Positions 53,640-62,908 are shown, counted from the stretch's first letter. The stretch: 64,000 nt of DNA from Streptomyces sp. NA02950 (GCF_013364155.1 NZ_CP054916.1:5577001-5641000), one strand, 5' to 3'. The notes: generated by a model not told the origin, from the letters alone. Program-made: numbers and translations.

Positions 53640-54656
53640 TCAGTGGGTCACCGGCGGGGGTGAGGGGGCCGGGACGGGGCCCTCGGCGGTGTCGGCGCCG
53701 GCGGGGCGGTCGCGGCGCAGCAGCCGGGCCCAGGGGCCGCGGGCCGCCGTGACCTCGGTGCCGCCCTCCGCCGCGGCCTCCGCGGCGGCCGTGGCGACCG
53801 GCAGGATGCCCTCGTCGCGGGTCTCCGGCGTCTCCTCGGGCCACAGGCCCAGCGAGGCGCACAGCGTGGGCAGGACGGCCATGGCGGCCGTGGCATAGCC
53901 CTCGGCCGAGGGGTGGTAGTTGTCCGGGCCGAACAGCTCCCGCGGGTTCGCCGCGAACTCCGGGCCCAGCAGATCGCCCAGCGAGACCGTACGCCCGCCC
54001 TGCTCGACCACCCCGATGGTCTGCGCGGCGGCCAGCTGGCGGCTGAGCCGTCGCGCGATCCACCGCAGCGGCTGGTAGACGGGCTCGATGGTGCCGAGGT
54101 CGGGGCAGGTGCCCACCACCACCTCGCAGTCGCTCTCGCGCAGCCTCCGCACCGCCTCCGACAGCAGCCGCACCGACTGGGCGGGCGGCATCCGCCGGGT
54201 GACGTCATTGGCGCCGATCATGATCACGCAGACGTCCGGGAGCTGCTCGGGATCGTCCAGCACCAGCGTGACCTGGCGCTCCAGATCGGTGGACTGGGCG
54301 CCGGGAAGCGCCACGTTCCGCAGGTCCACCGGGCGCTCCGCCACCGCCGCGAGCCCGGAGGCCAGCAGCGCGCCCGGCGTCTGACTAGGGCGGTGGACGC
54401 CCTGCCCGGCGGCCGTGGAGTCGCCGAGAAAGGCCAGCCGCAAAGGGGGCTGGCCGGTTCTGCGGGCGAAGGCGAAGCCGTAGCGGCCGTCCGCCCGCGG
54501 TGGGGCGGCCTCGGAGCCGCCCACCACCCGCTTCGCGAGTGACACCTCGGTGAGCACCAGCACGGCGGTCACCCCGCCCAGCAGCCCGATCCCGCCGCCC
54601 CCGTACGCCGCCGCGGCCGCGATCCGCCGCGCCACCCTCGCCCTCGACATCGACAT
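53640..54656 (-). CDS. Secreted or membrane-anchored SGNH/GDSL hydrolase
   Basis: A 338-aa esterase-type protein. One N-terminal membrane helix or uncleaved signal (about residues 10-34) places the domain outside. SGNH motifs are complete: block I FLGDSTAAGQGVHRP (Ser), block III MIGANDVTRRMP (Asn) and block V DNYHPSAEGYA (Asp-His). The C-terminal 60 residues are Ala/Glu/Arg-rich. The substrate (acyl or acetyl esters of sugars or lipids) is unknown. The start is ATG 54656, 12 bases after GGAGG. It is divergent from the cystathionine beta-synthase gene, as in S. coelicolor as I recall. Confidence 0.9.
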   Translation of the reverse strand: MSMSRARVARRIAAAAAYGGGGIGLLGGVTAVLVLTEVSLAKRVVGGSEAAPPRADGRYGFAFARRTGQPPLRLAFLGDSTAAGQGVHRPSQTPGALLASGLAAVAERPVDLRNVALPGAQSTDLERQVTLVLDDPEQLPDVCVIMIGANDVTRRMPPAQSVRLLSEAVRRLRESDCEVVVGTCPDLGTIEPVYQPLRWIARRLSRQLAAAQTIGVVEQGGRTVSLGDLLGPEFAANPRELFGPDNYHPSAEGYATAAMAVLPTLCASLGLWPEETPETRDEGILPVATAAAEAAAEGGTEVTAARGPWARLLRRDRPAGADTAEGPVPAPSPPPVTH

Positions 54657-54847
54657 GGGTCCAGCCCACCTCCGTCCACACGCGCCGCAGGCCCGTCGGT
54701 ACGGCCTGCTAACACCTTGTTTCCCGGTGGAGGCTCCCTCGCAACGCGCCGGTCGGAGGGTCCGGGGGCGCAATAAGCTGATTGCACGGGCCCGCGACGG
54801 CGGCCGCCCCGACGCGGAGATCCCGCGGAACCGGACCAGGAGCAGGT

Positions 54848-56233
54848 GTGCAGTACTACGAATCGATGATTGAGCTGGTCGGCAATACCCCGCTGGTGAA
54901 GCTCAACACCGTGACCGAAGGCATCCGGGCGACCGTCCTGGCCAAGGTCGAATACTTCAACCCCGGCGGTTCGGTGAAGGACCGCATCGCGGTACGGATG
55001 ATCGAGGCGGCCGAGGCGTCCGGGGAGCTCAAGCCCGGCGGCACGATCGTGGAGCCGACCTCCGGCAACACCGGTGTCGGTCTGGCGATGGTCGCCCAGC
55101 GCAAGGGCTACAAGTGCATCTTCGTCTGCCCGGACAAGGTGTCCACGGACAAGATCAACGTGCTGCGGGCCTACGGCGCCGAGGTCGTGGTCTGCCCGAC
55201 CGCCGTGGACCCCGAGCACCCCGACTCGTACTACAACGTCTCGGACCGCCTGGTGCGCGAGACGCCCGGGGCCTGGAAGCCCGACCAGTACAGCAACCCC
55301 AACAACCCCCGCTCGCACTACGAGACCACCGGTCCCGAGCTGTGGGAGCAGACCGAAGGCAAGATCACCCACTTTGTGGCGGGTGTCGGCACCGGCGGCA
55401 CCATCAGCGGCACCGGCCGCTATCTGAAGGACGTCAGCGAGGGCCGGGTCAAGGTCATCGGCGCCGACCCCGAGGGCTCCGTCTACTCCGGCGGCTCCGG
55501 CCGCCCGTATCTGATCGAGGGCGTCGGTGAGGACTTCTGGCCGACCGCCTACGACCAGGATGTCGCGGACGAGATCGTCGCGGTCTCCGACAAGGACGCC
55601 TTCCAGATGACCCGGCGGCTGGCCAAGGAGGAGGGGCTGCTGGTCGGCGGTTCCTGCGGGATGGCGGTCGTCGCCGCGCTGCGCGTGGCGAAGGACCTGG
55701 GCCCGGACGACGTGGTGGTCGTCCTGCTGCCCGACAGCGGCCGCGGCTATCTCTCCAAGATCTTCAACGATGAGTGGATGGCCGACTACGGCTTCCTCGA
55801 GGAGAACGGTTCGGCCGTGCGCGTCGGCGACGTCCTCCAGGGCAAGGAGGGCGGGCTGCCCTCGCTGGTCCATATGCACCCCGAGGAGACGGTCGGCGAG
55901 GCCATCGAGGTGCTGCGGGAGTACGGCGTCTCGCAGATGCCGATCGTCAAGCCCGGTGCCGGACACCCGGACGTGATGGCCGCCGAGGTCATCGGCTCGG
56001 TGGTGGAACGCGAGCTGCTGGACGCGCTGTTCGCGCACCGCGCCGAGCTCAGCGACCCGCTGGAGAAGCACATGAGCCCGCCGCTGCCGCACGTCGGCTC
56101 CGGTGAGCCGGTCGCGGACCTGATGGCGGTGCTGGGCCGGGCGGACGCGGCGATCGTGCTGGTGGAGGGCAAGCCCACGGGTGTGGTGAGCCGTCAGGAC
56201 CTGCTGGCGTACCTGGCCCGCACCCCGAAGTAG
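54848..56233 (+). CDS. Cystathionine beta-synthase
   Basis: A 461-aa PLP enzyme condensing serine and homocysteine to cystathionine (reverse transsulfuration). The PLP-lysine is in FNPGGSVKDRIAVRM, the substrate loop is EPTSGNTGVGLAMVAQ, the phosphate-binding GVGTGGTISGTGRYL is intact, and the serine-site GGSCGMAVVAALR is present. The C-terminal 125 residues form a CBS-domain pair (MHPEETVGEAIEVLREYGVSQM and IVLVEGKPTGVVSRQDLLAYL) that may bind a regulatory nucleotide. No N-terminal heme-binding segment. The start is GTG 54848 behind AGGAG. Confidence 0.93.
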   Translation: MQYYESMIELVGNTPLVKLNTVTEGIRATVLAKVEYFNPGGSVKDRIAVRMIEAAEASGELKPGGTIVEPTSGNTGVGLAMVAQRKGYKCIFVCPDKVSTDKINVLRAYGAEVVVCPTAVDPEHPDSYYNVSDRLVRETPGAWKPDQYSNPNNPRSHYETTGPELWEQTEGKITHFVAGVGTGGTISGTGRYLKDVSEGRVKVIGADPEGSVYSGGSGRPYLIEGVGEDFWPTAYDQDVADEIVAVSDKDAFQMTRRLAKEEGLLVGGSCGMAVVAALRVAKDLGPDDVVVVLLPDSGRGYLSKIFNDEWMADYGFLEENGSAVRVGDVLQGKEGGLPSLVHMHPEETVGEAIEVLREYGVSQMPIVKPGAGHPDVMAAEVIGSVVERELLDALFAHRAELSDPLEKHMSPPLPHVGSGEPVADLMAVLGRADAAIVLVEGKPTGVVSRQDLLAYLARTPK

Positions 56234-56554
56234 CGCGGTCCGCGAGGGCTCCAACTGGCGCATGGCACGGGCCGGATGGGGTTTTCAGCAACTGGTACGC
56301 ATGTGTCACGCGCTCGCAGCACAGGGTTAACACGGCTCCGGCAGATTGAGGGGTGTCGGGAACGGACGACCCCGACACCCCACAGCGGCGACAGGACTTC
56401 CGGAGCGGCTCCCGGACTCCACGGTCGCCCGGGCGCGGCGGCCGTCCTGACTTCGGCCCGCGTCCCCGCGGGGACCGCCGTCGTCCCGCCCTCGGTGCTC
56501 ACACCGGGGTGCGGCGGTCCCCGCGTGCATCCCCTTCGCGGTCCCGTGGCAGGT
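56234..56554. other. Convergent intergenic region with a hairpin at 56350-56381
   Basis: A 321-bp gap without a gene. It contains a perfect 11-bp hairpin (GGGGTGTCGGG/CCCGACACCCC, 10-base loop) that probably ends the cystathionine beta-synthase transcript. Confidence 0.55.
56350..56381. terminator. Hairpin downstream of cystathionine beta-synthase
   Basis: 11-bp perfect arms, about 115 bases past the stop codon; no T-run follows. Confidence 0.5.
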
Positions 56555-57061
56555 TCACGGTCCCGCCTCTTCTGCGTCTCCCGCGCCTTCCTCGTCCCCC
56601 GCGTTATGGGGTTGGCTCGCCGCCGCCTCGCGGTCTCCCCGGCTTCCGCGGCGCAGCCGGGAGAAACCGCCCATCGCGTGCACCGCGTTGACCCCGACGA
56701 TCCCCGCCCAGGTGACCAGCAGCCCGGCCAGCCCCTCGTTGGCCGCGCCGATCGCCGACAGCGGGATGGCCAGCACCAGGGAGACGCCGACGAAGGCGAA
56801 CCGCTCTCCGAAGCCGTCCATGCCCAGCCCGCCGGCCGGCCCCCGGGCGTCGATCCCGTAACCGCGGGTGCCGCGCGCCGCCGCCATCTGCCGCTCGGCC
56901 GTCTGTCGCCGCTGATGGCGGTCGGCGGCGTTGTCGAACCGCTGCCCGACCTTCTCCATGAAGGAGTCGACCGGCTCCGATTCGTACTCCGCGCCCTGCT
57001 CCTCGCGGGTCTGGAGCGTCGCGTCGAGTTCCTTCTTCAGCTCGGGGCCATGGGGGTCCAT
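56555..57061 (-). CDS. Small integral membrane protein of unknown function
   Basis: A 168-aa protein. A hydrophilic, helical N-terminus (MDPHGPELKKELDATLQTRE to MEKVGQRFDNAADRHQRRQ) is followed by a Gly-rich turn, two membrane helices (about 92-112 and 115-135) and a polar tail. It has no recognised family. There is no ribosome binding site before ATG 57061, so the start is less certain and the message may be leaderless. It is divergent from matB, 104 bases between starts. Confidence 0.72.
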   Translation of the reverse strand: MDPHGPELKKELDATLQTREEQGAEYESEPVDSFMEKVGQRFDNAADRHQRRQTAERQMAAARGTRGYGIDARGPAGGLGMDGFGERFAFVGVSLVLAIPLSAIGAANEGLAGLLVTWAGIVGVNAVHAMGGFSRLRRGSRGDREAAASQPHNAGDEEGAGDAEEAGP

Positions 57062-57165
57062 GCTTGATGACGGTACGGTCGCGGGGAGGCTGTGTCGGTA
57101 GGGCTGGCCCCCCAACCGGGGAGGGGCGACAGGTGCCCCGGCCCGCCGTGGAAGGAGTCCCATCC

Positions 57166-58572
57166 GTGACCGCACCTCTCCTCACGTCCCTCGCCGCGTC
57201 CGGCGGAGACCGCCCCGACGCGCTCACCGTCGCCGGGCACCGCCTCTCGCGCGAGGAACTCCTCGGCGCCGCGGGCGCGGTCGCCGCCCGTATCGCCGGT
57301 GCCCCGGCCGTCGCGGTCCACGCGACCGCGACGGCGGAGACGGTGGTCGCGGTGGTCGGCGCGCTGCTCGCCGGGGTGCCTGTGGTCCCGGTACCGCCGG
57401 ACTCCGGCCCCGCCGAACGCGACCACATCCTGCGGGACTCGGGCGCCGCGCTGCTCCTCGCCGGAGCGGGGGCGGGGGCGGGAGCGGCGGCCGAGGCCGC
57501 GGAGGTGCCGGTGGAGACCGTACGCGTGGATCCGTCCGAACGCGCGGAGTGGACCAAGTCCGAACCCGCCCCGGAGTCCACCGCGTTCATCCTCTACACC
57601 TCCGGCACCACGGGTGCGCCCAAGGGCGTACTGATCTCCCGCCGGGCCGTCGCCGCCGATCTGGACGCGCTCGCCGACGCCTGGGCCTGGACGGCCGGGG
57701 ACACCCTCGTGCACGGGCTGCCGCTGTTCCATGTGCACGGCCTGGTGCTGGGCGTGCTGGGCGCGCTGCGGACCGGCAGCCGCCTGGTGCACACCGGCAG
57801 GCCGACCGCGGCGGCGTACGCGGCGGCCGGGGGCAGCCTCTACTTCGGTGTGCCCACCGTCTGGAACCGCGTGGTCCAGGACCCGGACTCGGCCCGCGCC
57901 CTGTCCGGCGCCCGGCTGCTGGTCTCCGGCAGCGCCCCGCTCCCCGCCCCGGTCTTCCGGGAGCTCGAGCGGCTCACCGGTCAGCGGCCGGTCGAGCGCT
58001 ACGGCATGACCGAAACCCTGATCACCGTCAGCACCCGCGCCGACGGCGAGCGCCGTCCGGGCTCCGTCGGCACCCCGCTGCCGGGTATCCGTACCCGGAT
58101 CGCCGCCGAGGAGGGCGCCGGGATCGGTGAGCTCCAGCTCACCGGCCCCACCCTCTTCGACGGCTATCTGGGCCGTCCCGAGGCCACCTCCGGCTCCTAC
58201 ACCGAGGACGGCTGGTTCCGCACCGGTGACATCGCCACCGTCGAGCCGGACGGCTTCCACCGCATCGTGGGCCGCGCCTCCACCGACATGATCAAGTCCG
58301 GTGGGTACCGCATCGGCGCGGGCGAGATCGAGAACGCCCTGCTGGACCACCCCGCCGTCCGGGAGGCGGCCGTCGTCGGCGCCCCCCACGACGACCTCGG
58401 CCAGCAGATCGTCGCCTATGTCGTCGCCGACGGCGTCACCGGACAGGCCCTGATCGACTTCGTCGCCGCCCAGCTCTCCGTCCACAAACGGCCCCGCGTG
58501 GTGCGCTTCCTGGAGGCCTTGCCGCGCAACGCCATGGGCAAGCCCCAGAAGAAGCTGCTGCCGCCGGCCTGA
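57166..58572 (+). CDS. matB: Malonyl-CoA / methylmalonyl-CoA ligase (MatB-like acyl-CoA synthetase)
   Basis: A 468-aa ANL-superfamily ligase. The P-loop is FILYTSGTTGAPKGVLISR; LPLFHVHGLVLGVLGALR, the substrate-site region LLVSGSAPLPAPVF, the VERYGMTETLIT motif, the hinge TGDIATVEPDGFHRIVGR and the catalytic Lys near the end (GKPQKKLL) are all present. The short length and the conserved Arg/Met near the acid site (ERYGMTET) match MatB of S. coelicolor, which makes malonyl-CoA or methylmalonyl-CoA from the free diacid as polyketide extender units. The start is GTG 57166 behind AAGGAG at 9 bases. Confidence 0.83.
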   Translation: MTAPLLTSLAASGGDRPDALTVAGHRLSREELLGAAGAVAARIAGAPAVAVHATATAETVVAVVGALLAGVPVVPVPPDSGPAERDHILRDSGAALLLAGAGAGAGAAAEAAEVPVETVRVDPSERAEWTKSEPAPESTAFILYTSGTTGAPKGVLISRRAVAADLDALADAWAWTAGDTLVHGLPLFHVHGLVLGVLGALRTGSRLVHTGRPTAAAYAAAGGSLYFGVPTVWNRVVQDPDSARALSGARLLVSGSAPLPAPVFRELERLTGQRPVERYGMTETLITVSTRADGERRPGSVGTPLPGIRTRIAAEEGAGIGELQLTGPTLFDGYLGRPEATSGSYTEDGWFRTGDIATVEPDGFHRIVGRASTDMIKSGGYRIGAGEIENALLDHPAVREAAVVGAPHDDLGQQIVAYVVADGVTGQALIDFVAAQLSVHKRPRVVRFLEALPRNAMGKPQKKLLPPA

Positions 58573-58606
58573 GCGCCGCCCCCGGCCGGCCCGCCCCCGG
58601 TCCGCC

Positions 58607-60031
58607 TCATCCGACGGGGGAGGGGCAGGACCCGGCCCGCTCCGGGGCGAGGATCATGCGGTCCGGGATGCGGTCGGTGTCGTTGCGGGCCAGCAGCCAG
58701 TAGAGGGCGGCGGGGACGACGAGGCCGACGATCCAGGAGATGTCCGCGCCGCCCAGCGGTTCGACGAGCGGGCCGGTGTAGAAGTGGGTCGCGAGGAAGG
58801 GCAGTTGGGCGAGGACCCCCACGGCGTAGGTGAGGAGGGCCTTCCAGCGCCAGGCGCCGTAGCGGCCGCCCGGATCGCTGAGCGCCGGGATGTCGTAGCG
58901 CTCCTTGGCGATGGCGTAGTAGTCGACGAGGTTGATCGCGCTCCACGGCGTGAAGAAGGTCAGCAGGAACAGCAGGAAGTCCTTGAAGGACGACAGGAAG
59001 CTGTCCTTGCCCAGCAGGGCGACGGCCGTACCGGCGACCATGATCACCGCGATGTAGGCGGCGCGGCCGCGCGGGGAGAGGGTGGTGCGGCCCCGGAAAC
59101 CGCTGACGCTGGTCACCATCGACATAAAACCGCCGTAGGTGTTCAGGACGTTGACCGTCAGCTTGCCGAGGGCGATGACGAAGTACAGGAGCGAGGTGAC
59201 GACGGCCGCGCCGCCGCCCAGGCCGACGACGTAGGAGACCTCGTGGCCGATGAAGGCGTCACCGGCCGCGGCGGCGGCCAGCGCCCCGAAGGCCATGGAC
59301 CACTGGGAGCCGAGCACGGTGCCCGCGAGCGTCCAGGAGAAGGTGGCCCGGGCGGAGGTGGAGCGGGGCAGATAGCGGGAGTAGTCGGCGACGTACGGGC
59401 CGAAGGCGAGCTGCCAGGAGGCGGACAGCGACATCGCGAGGAGGAAGAGCGGGATGTCGAAGGTCCGGTCGTGCAGCAGGGTGGCGAGGTCGGCGCGGTC
59501 CAGCAGCCGGATGCCGAGGTAGACGAAGGCCAGCGCGCAGACCACTCCGGCGATCCGGCCGAGCGCATGGATCAGGCGGTAGCCGACGGTCGCGGTGACG
59601 GCGGTGACCAGCGCGAACAGCACGATGCCGGTGGTGTCGCCGAGATGGGTCAGCTCACCGACCGCCTGCCCCGCCAGGACGCTGCCGCTGGCGAAGAAGC
59701 CCACGTACATCACGATGACCAGCAGCAGCGGGACGATCGCGCCGCGCACCCCGAACTGGGCCCGGGAGGAGATCATCTGGGGCAGCCCGAGCCGCGGCCC
59801 CTGGGCGGAGTGCAGGGCCATGACGGCTCCGCCCAGGACGTTGCCGAGCAGCAGGGCGACAAGCGCCCAGAAGGCGTTGGATCCGAAGACGACGGCGAGG
59901 GCGCCTGTGACGACGGCGGTGATCTGGAGGTTCGCACCGACCCACAGCGTGAACTGGCTGAAGGCGGTGCCGTGGCGCTCCGCGTCGGGAACGACGTCGA
60001 TGGAGCGTCTTTCGACCAGGGAGTCGGGCAT
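58607..60031 (-). CDS. NCS1-family permease (cytosine/purine/uracil/hydantoin type)
   Basis: A 474-aa membrane transporter with twelve predicted helices. NCS1 features are the first-helix block FTLWVGANLQITAVVTGALA, then GPRLGLPQMISSRAQFGVRG and the loop FGPYVADYSRYLPR. It should bring in a nucleobase or related ring compound with sodium or protons. It is divergent from the RpiR regulator gene at 60313, which probably controls it. It is convergent with matB (34 bases between stops), so a link to that enzyme is not implied. Confidence 0.9.
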   Translation of the reverse strand: MPDSLVERRSIDVVPDAERHGTAFSQFTLWVGANLQITAVVTGALAVVFGSNAFWALVALLLGNVLGGAVMALHSAQGPRLGLPQMISSRAQFGVRGAIVPLLLVIVMYVGFFASGSVLAGQAVGELTHLGDTTGIVLFALVTAVTATVGYRLIHALGRIAGVVCALAFVYLGIRLLDRADLATLLHDRTFDIPLFLLAMSLSASWQLAFGPYVADYSRYLPRSTSARATFSWTLAGTVLGSQWSMAFGALAAAAAGDAFIGHEVSYVVGLGGGAAVVTSLLYFVIALGKLTVNVLNTYGGFMSMVTSVSGFRGRTTLSPRGRAAYIAVIMVAGTAVALLGKDSFLSSFKDFLLFLLTFFTPWSAINLVDYYAIAKERYDIPALSDPGGRYGAWRWKALLTYAVGVLAQLPFLATHFYTGPLVEPLGGADISWIVGLVVPAALYWLLARNDTDRIPDRMILAPERAGSCPSPVG

Positions 60032-60124
60032 ACGGTGCTCCTGCGGCTGGTGCTTCGGGCAGGGGCGCGGGCGCCGGCGCGGCGCGTGAAGCGAAGCCGA
60101 ACATTCGCTTCCCCTTGCCCTGCC

Positions 60125-60140
60125 TGCATATAGTCATGCA
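60125..60140. promoter_or_regulatory. Dyad TGCAT-ATAGTC-ATGCA between permease and rpiR genes
   Basis: 5-bp inverted repeats in the 281-bp divergent region, about 95 bases upstream of the permease start, next to TATAGT-like -10 sequences. A possible RpiR operator; weak evidence. Confidence 0.3.
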
Positions 60141-60312
60141 CAGTCATAGGTGAGTGAATAGAAGTCAAGAGGTCTGCGTTGATCGGCGGTATCTTCTGTT
60201 CGCACTATGGGACGGAACGCCGGGCTGCCGCCCGCGGAGGGCGGTTTGGGGCCTGAGCACCCTGGAGGACGTCCCCTATGCCGGACAGTGTGAGGCCAGG
60301 AGGACGGACGCG

Positions 60313-61191
60313 ATGAGGACCGACAACGGCGCGGCGCCGGACGCCGCGGGGACGGACGCCGGGGGCGGCGCCGCCCGGCTCCAGGCGCTCTTCGAGGGCC
60401 ACCGGCTCACCCCGACCCAGCGGCGGATCGCCCACTGCATGGTGCGGCGGGCGGCGGACGCCCCGTTCCTCTCCAGCGTCGAACTCGCCGAGCTGGCCGG
60501 CGTCAGCCAGCCGTCCGTGACCCGCTTCGCGGTTGCGCTCGGCTTCGACGGCTACCCCGCGCTGCGCAAGCATCTGCGCGATGTCGCGCCCGCCGAACCG
60601 CCGGTGGCCGAGGGCGCGTACAACGAGTACCAGCAGGCGGTGCAGTCCGAGATCGACAATCTGCGCCATCTCGCCACCCTGCTGGCCGACCCCGCCCCGG
60701 TCGAACGCGCCGGCCGGCTGCTCGCCGCGTCCCGTCCGCTGCCGGTCCTCGGGCTGCGCGCCGCCTCCGCCCAGGCGGGCGGCTTCACCTACTTCGCGCG
60801 CAAGGTCCACCCGGACGTCCGGCTGCTCGACGAGGGCGGCACGATGCTCGCCGACCGCATCGACGCCGCCCAGCGCGCGGGCGCGACCGCCCTGCTGTGC
60901 TTCGCGCTGCCGCGCCATCCGCGCGAGGTCGTGGAGGGTCTGGAGTACGCCCGGGGGTCCGGCCTGACCGTGGTCACCGTCGCCGACAGCGCCTTCGCCC
61001 CGGTGGCCCGTCACAGCGATCTGCTGCTCCCCGCCGCGGTGGGCACCGGTCTGGCCTTCGACACCGCCTGCGCACCGATGCTGCTGGGGCGGGTGCTGCT
61101 GGAGGCGATGTGCGACGCCCTGCCGGACGCGCAGGCGCGGCTGGAGGAGTTCGACACGAAGGCGGCGGCGCGCGGCCTGTTCGTCGACTAG
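60313..61191 (+). CDS. MurR/RpiR-family transcriptional regulator
   Basis: A 292-aa protein. Residues about 20-95 form the RpiR helix-turn-helix (LTPTQRRIAHCMVRRA, then ELAELAGVSQPSVTRFAVAL). The rest is a SIS phosphosugar-binding domain (about 130-265; SRPLPVLGLRAASAQAGGFT, VTVADSAFAPVARHSDLLL). The ATG at 60313 is 9 bases after AGGAGG. It is divergent from the NCS1 permease gene, its likely target. The stop codon TAG is flush with the left end of a MITE. Confidence 0.9.
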   Translation: MRTDNGAAPDAAGTDAGGGAARLQALFEGHRLTPTQRRIAHCMVRRAADAPFLSSVELAELAGVSQPSVTRFAVALGFDGYPALRKHLRDVAPAEPPVAEGAYNEYQQAVQSEIDNLRHLATLLADPAPVERAGRLLAASRPLPVLGLRAASAQAGGFTYFARKVHPDVRLLDEGGTMLADRIDAAQRAGATALLCFALPRHPREVVEGLEYARGSGLTVVTVADSAFAPVARHSDLLLPAAVGTGLAFDTACAPMLLGRVLLEAMCDALPDAQARLEEFDTKAAARGLFVD

Positions 61192-61409
61192 TAGGTCCTG
61201 TCCGGTGGATCTTTGAGGGTCAGCCCGCGGCGTCTGGTGCGGGGGCACCTCCCGGCGGTAGCCGGGGGAGCATCGCAAGGCGGAGGATCGCCCTCGTGCT
61301 GGGCGTACTTGGGCGACTCCGACAACGCAGCCGGGGGCACCTCCCAGCGGTAGCCGGGGGCGCGGTGCCAGGCGTCGCGGGCCCGATGAGAACCACCGGA
61401 CAGGGCCTA
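61192..61409 (+). mobile_element. 218-bp MITE-like element with IS5-like terminal inverted repeats
   Basis: The outer ends are TAGGTCCTGTCCGGTGG (61192-61208) and, inverted, TAGGCCCTGTCCGGTGG (61393-61409), 16 of 17 bases matching. CTAG occurs at both borders (61188-61191 and 61407-61410). It has no coding capacity. Internally it has two copies of the 30-bp core (61241-61270 and 61333-61360, the latter 28 bp) in the same orientation, separated by a spacer sharing blocks with the element at 21534. It lies between convergent genes, directly after the rpiR stop codon. The ends resemble IS5-family transposons of Streptomyces, which could mobilise it. Confidence 0.78.
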
Positions 61410-61512
61410 GCCCCCCGACGAGTCGGATCCCCGCCCGCGGGCTTCCGGATGACCCGCGGGGCGGCCCCGGCGTGCGCCGTCCGGACGCCCGTCCCGGCCG
61501 TCCGGGCCCGGG

Positions 61513-62904
61513 TTACAGGTCCAGCAGCCCCCCGGCGTAGTCGCCGCCGCTCTCCGTGACGATCTCCTCGATCGTCTGCGGCGAGCGCACCGTCGCGAAG
61601 CGCACCTCCTCGCCGTCCGTCGTGAAGCCGTAGATCCCCGGTCGCGGCAGGCTGTTGTAGGCGAAGTGGTTGGAGAAGTAGTAGGCCCCGGTGTCCAGCA
61701 GGCCGACCAGATCGCCCGCCGCGAGCTGCGGGAGGGGGCGGTCGCGGGCGACCAGGTCGCCCGCGAAGCAGCACGGTCCGGCGATGTCCTGGGCGAGCAG
61801 ACCGCCCGGGGCGGTCGGCTTGGGGCGGCCCGCGGCGTCGTACGCGGCGATCCGCAGCGGCCAGGACTCCGGCGCGAAGACCGTGCGGGTGGCGAGCTGG
61901 GCGCCCGCGTGGGTGACCGCGATCGGACGGCCGCCCGCGGACTTGGCGTACTCGACCCGGGCCAGCACCGTGCCGGACTTGGCGAGCAGCGACCGCCCGA
62001 ACTCGGTGACCAGCGCGTACCGGCCGTCGAAGAGCCCGGGGACGGTGGTCAGCAGCGCTTGGGCGTACTCGCGGTAGCCGGGGGTGAACTCCTCGGAGCC
62101 GAAGTTCACCGGCAGCCCGCCGCCGATGTCGAGGGTGTCGACCTGCCGCCGGCCGACCGCCGCGTTGATCTCCTCGGCCAGCTCGTACGTCGCCCGGACG
62201 CCCGCCGCCATCAGCTCCAGCGGGATGCCCTGGGAGCCGACGTGGGCGTGCAGCCGGGTCAGCCACGGCCGCTCCGTGAAGGCGCGGACGACGCGGTTCC
62301 ACGCGCCCGGGTCCTGGAGGGCGACGCCGAACTTGGAGGTCGCGGTGGCCGTGCTGAGCGCGTCGATGCTGCCTCCGCCCAGCTGCGGATTGACCCGCAG
62401 CCCCACCTGGCCGTGCGGGGCCCGGGACGCGGCCTCGCCCCGGGGCTCGATCAGCGCGCCGAGCCGGTCCAGCTCCTGCGGATTGTCGGCGTTGAGGGCG
62501 ATCCGCAGCCGCAGCGCCTCGTGCAGCTCGGCGGTGGTCTTGGCGGGGGAGTCCAGGACGATCCGCTCGGGCGGTACGCCCGCGGCGCGGGCCAGCGCCA
62601 GTTCACCGGGGCTGGCCACCTCGCAGCCCAGCCCCTCGTCGGCCAGCAGCCGCAGTACGGGGACGAGCGCGGCGGCCTTCACCGCGAAGGCGTGCAGTAC
62701 GGGGGTGCCGGGGGCGACGACCTCGTCGAAGGCCGTGCGCAGCTCCGCCGCGGCGGAGCGGATTCCGGCCACGTCCAGCAGCCCCACCACGGGCTGATCG
62801 GCCTCGATCAGCCCCTGCTCCACCGCGGCCCGTACGGCGCTCTCCCGCCGGGCGGCCGAAGCGGCCCCCGCCCCTGCCCCCGCTGCGACCGGATTCGATG
62901 TCAT
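61513..62904 (-). CDS. Fold-type III PLP decarboxylase (ornithine/diaminopimelate decarboxylase family)
   Basis: A 463-aa enzyme. A TIM-barrel PLP domain has the Schiff-base Lys in LHAFAVKAAALVPVLRLL, LGCEVASPGELALA, the phosphate-binding LDIGGGLPVNF and the HVGSQG strand. The C-terminal beta-domain carries GPCCFAGDLVARDRPLPQL (the Cys of the active site) and GAYYFSNHFAYNSLPRPGIY. It should decarboxylate an amino acid, perhaps diaminopimelate- or ornithine-like, but the usual KAN after the Lys is KAA, so the substrate is uncertain. It is not next to lysA partners (thrA, hom). The start is ATG 62904. Confidence 0.85.
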   Translation of the reverse strand: MTSNPVAAGAGAGAASAARRESAVRAAVEQGLIEADQPVVGLLDVAGIRSAAAELRTAFDEVVAPGTPVLHAFAVKAAALVPVLRLLADEGLGCEVASPGELALARAAGVPPERIVLDSPAKTTAELHEALRLRIALNADNPQELDRLGALIEPRGEAASRAPHGQVGLRVNPQLGGGSIDALSTATATSKFGVALQDPGAWNRVVRAFTERPWLTRLHAHVGSQGIPLELMAAGVRATYELAEEINAAVGRRQVDTLDIGGGLPVNFGSEEFTPGYREYAQALLTTVPGLFDGRYALVTEFGRSLLAKSGTVLARVEYAKSAGGRPIAVTHAGAQLATRTVFAPESWPLRIAAYDAAGRPKPTAPGGLLAQDIAGPCCFAGDLVARDRPLPQLAAGDLVGLLDTGAYYFSNHFAYNSLPRPGIYGFTTDGEEVRFATVRSPQTIEEIVTESGGDYAGGLLDL

Positions 62905-62908
62905 GCCT

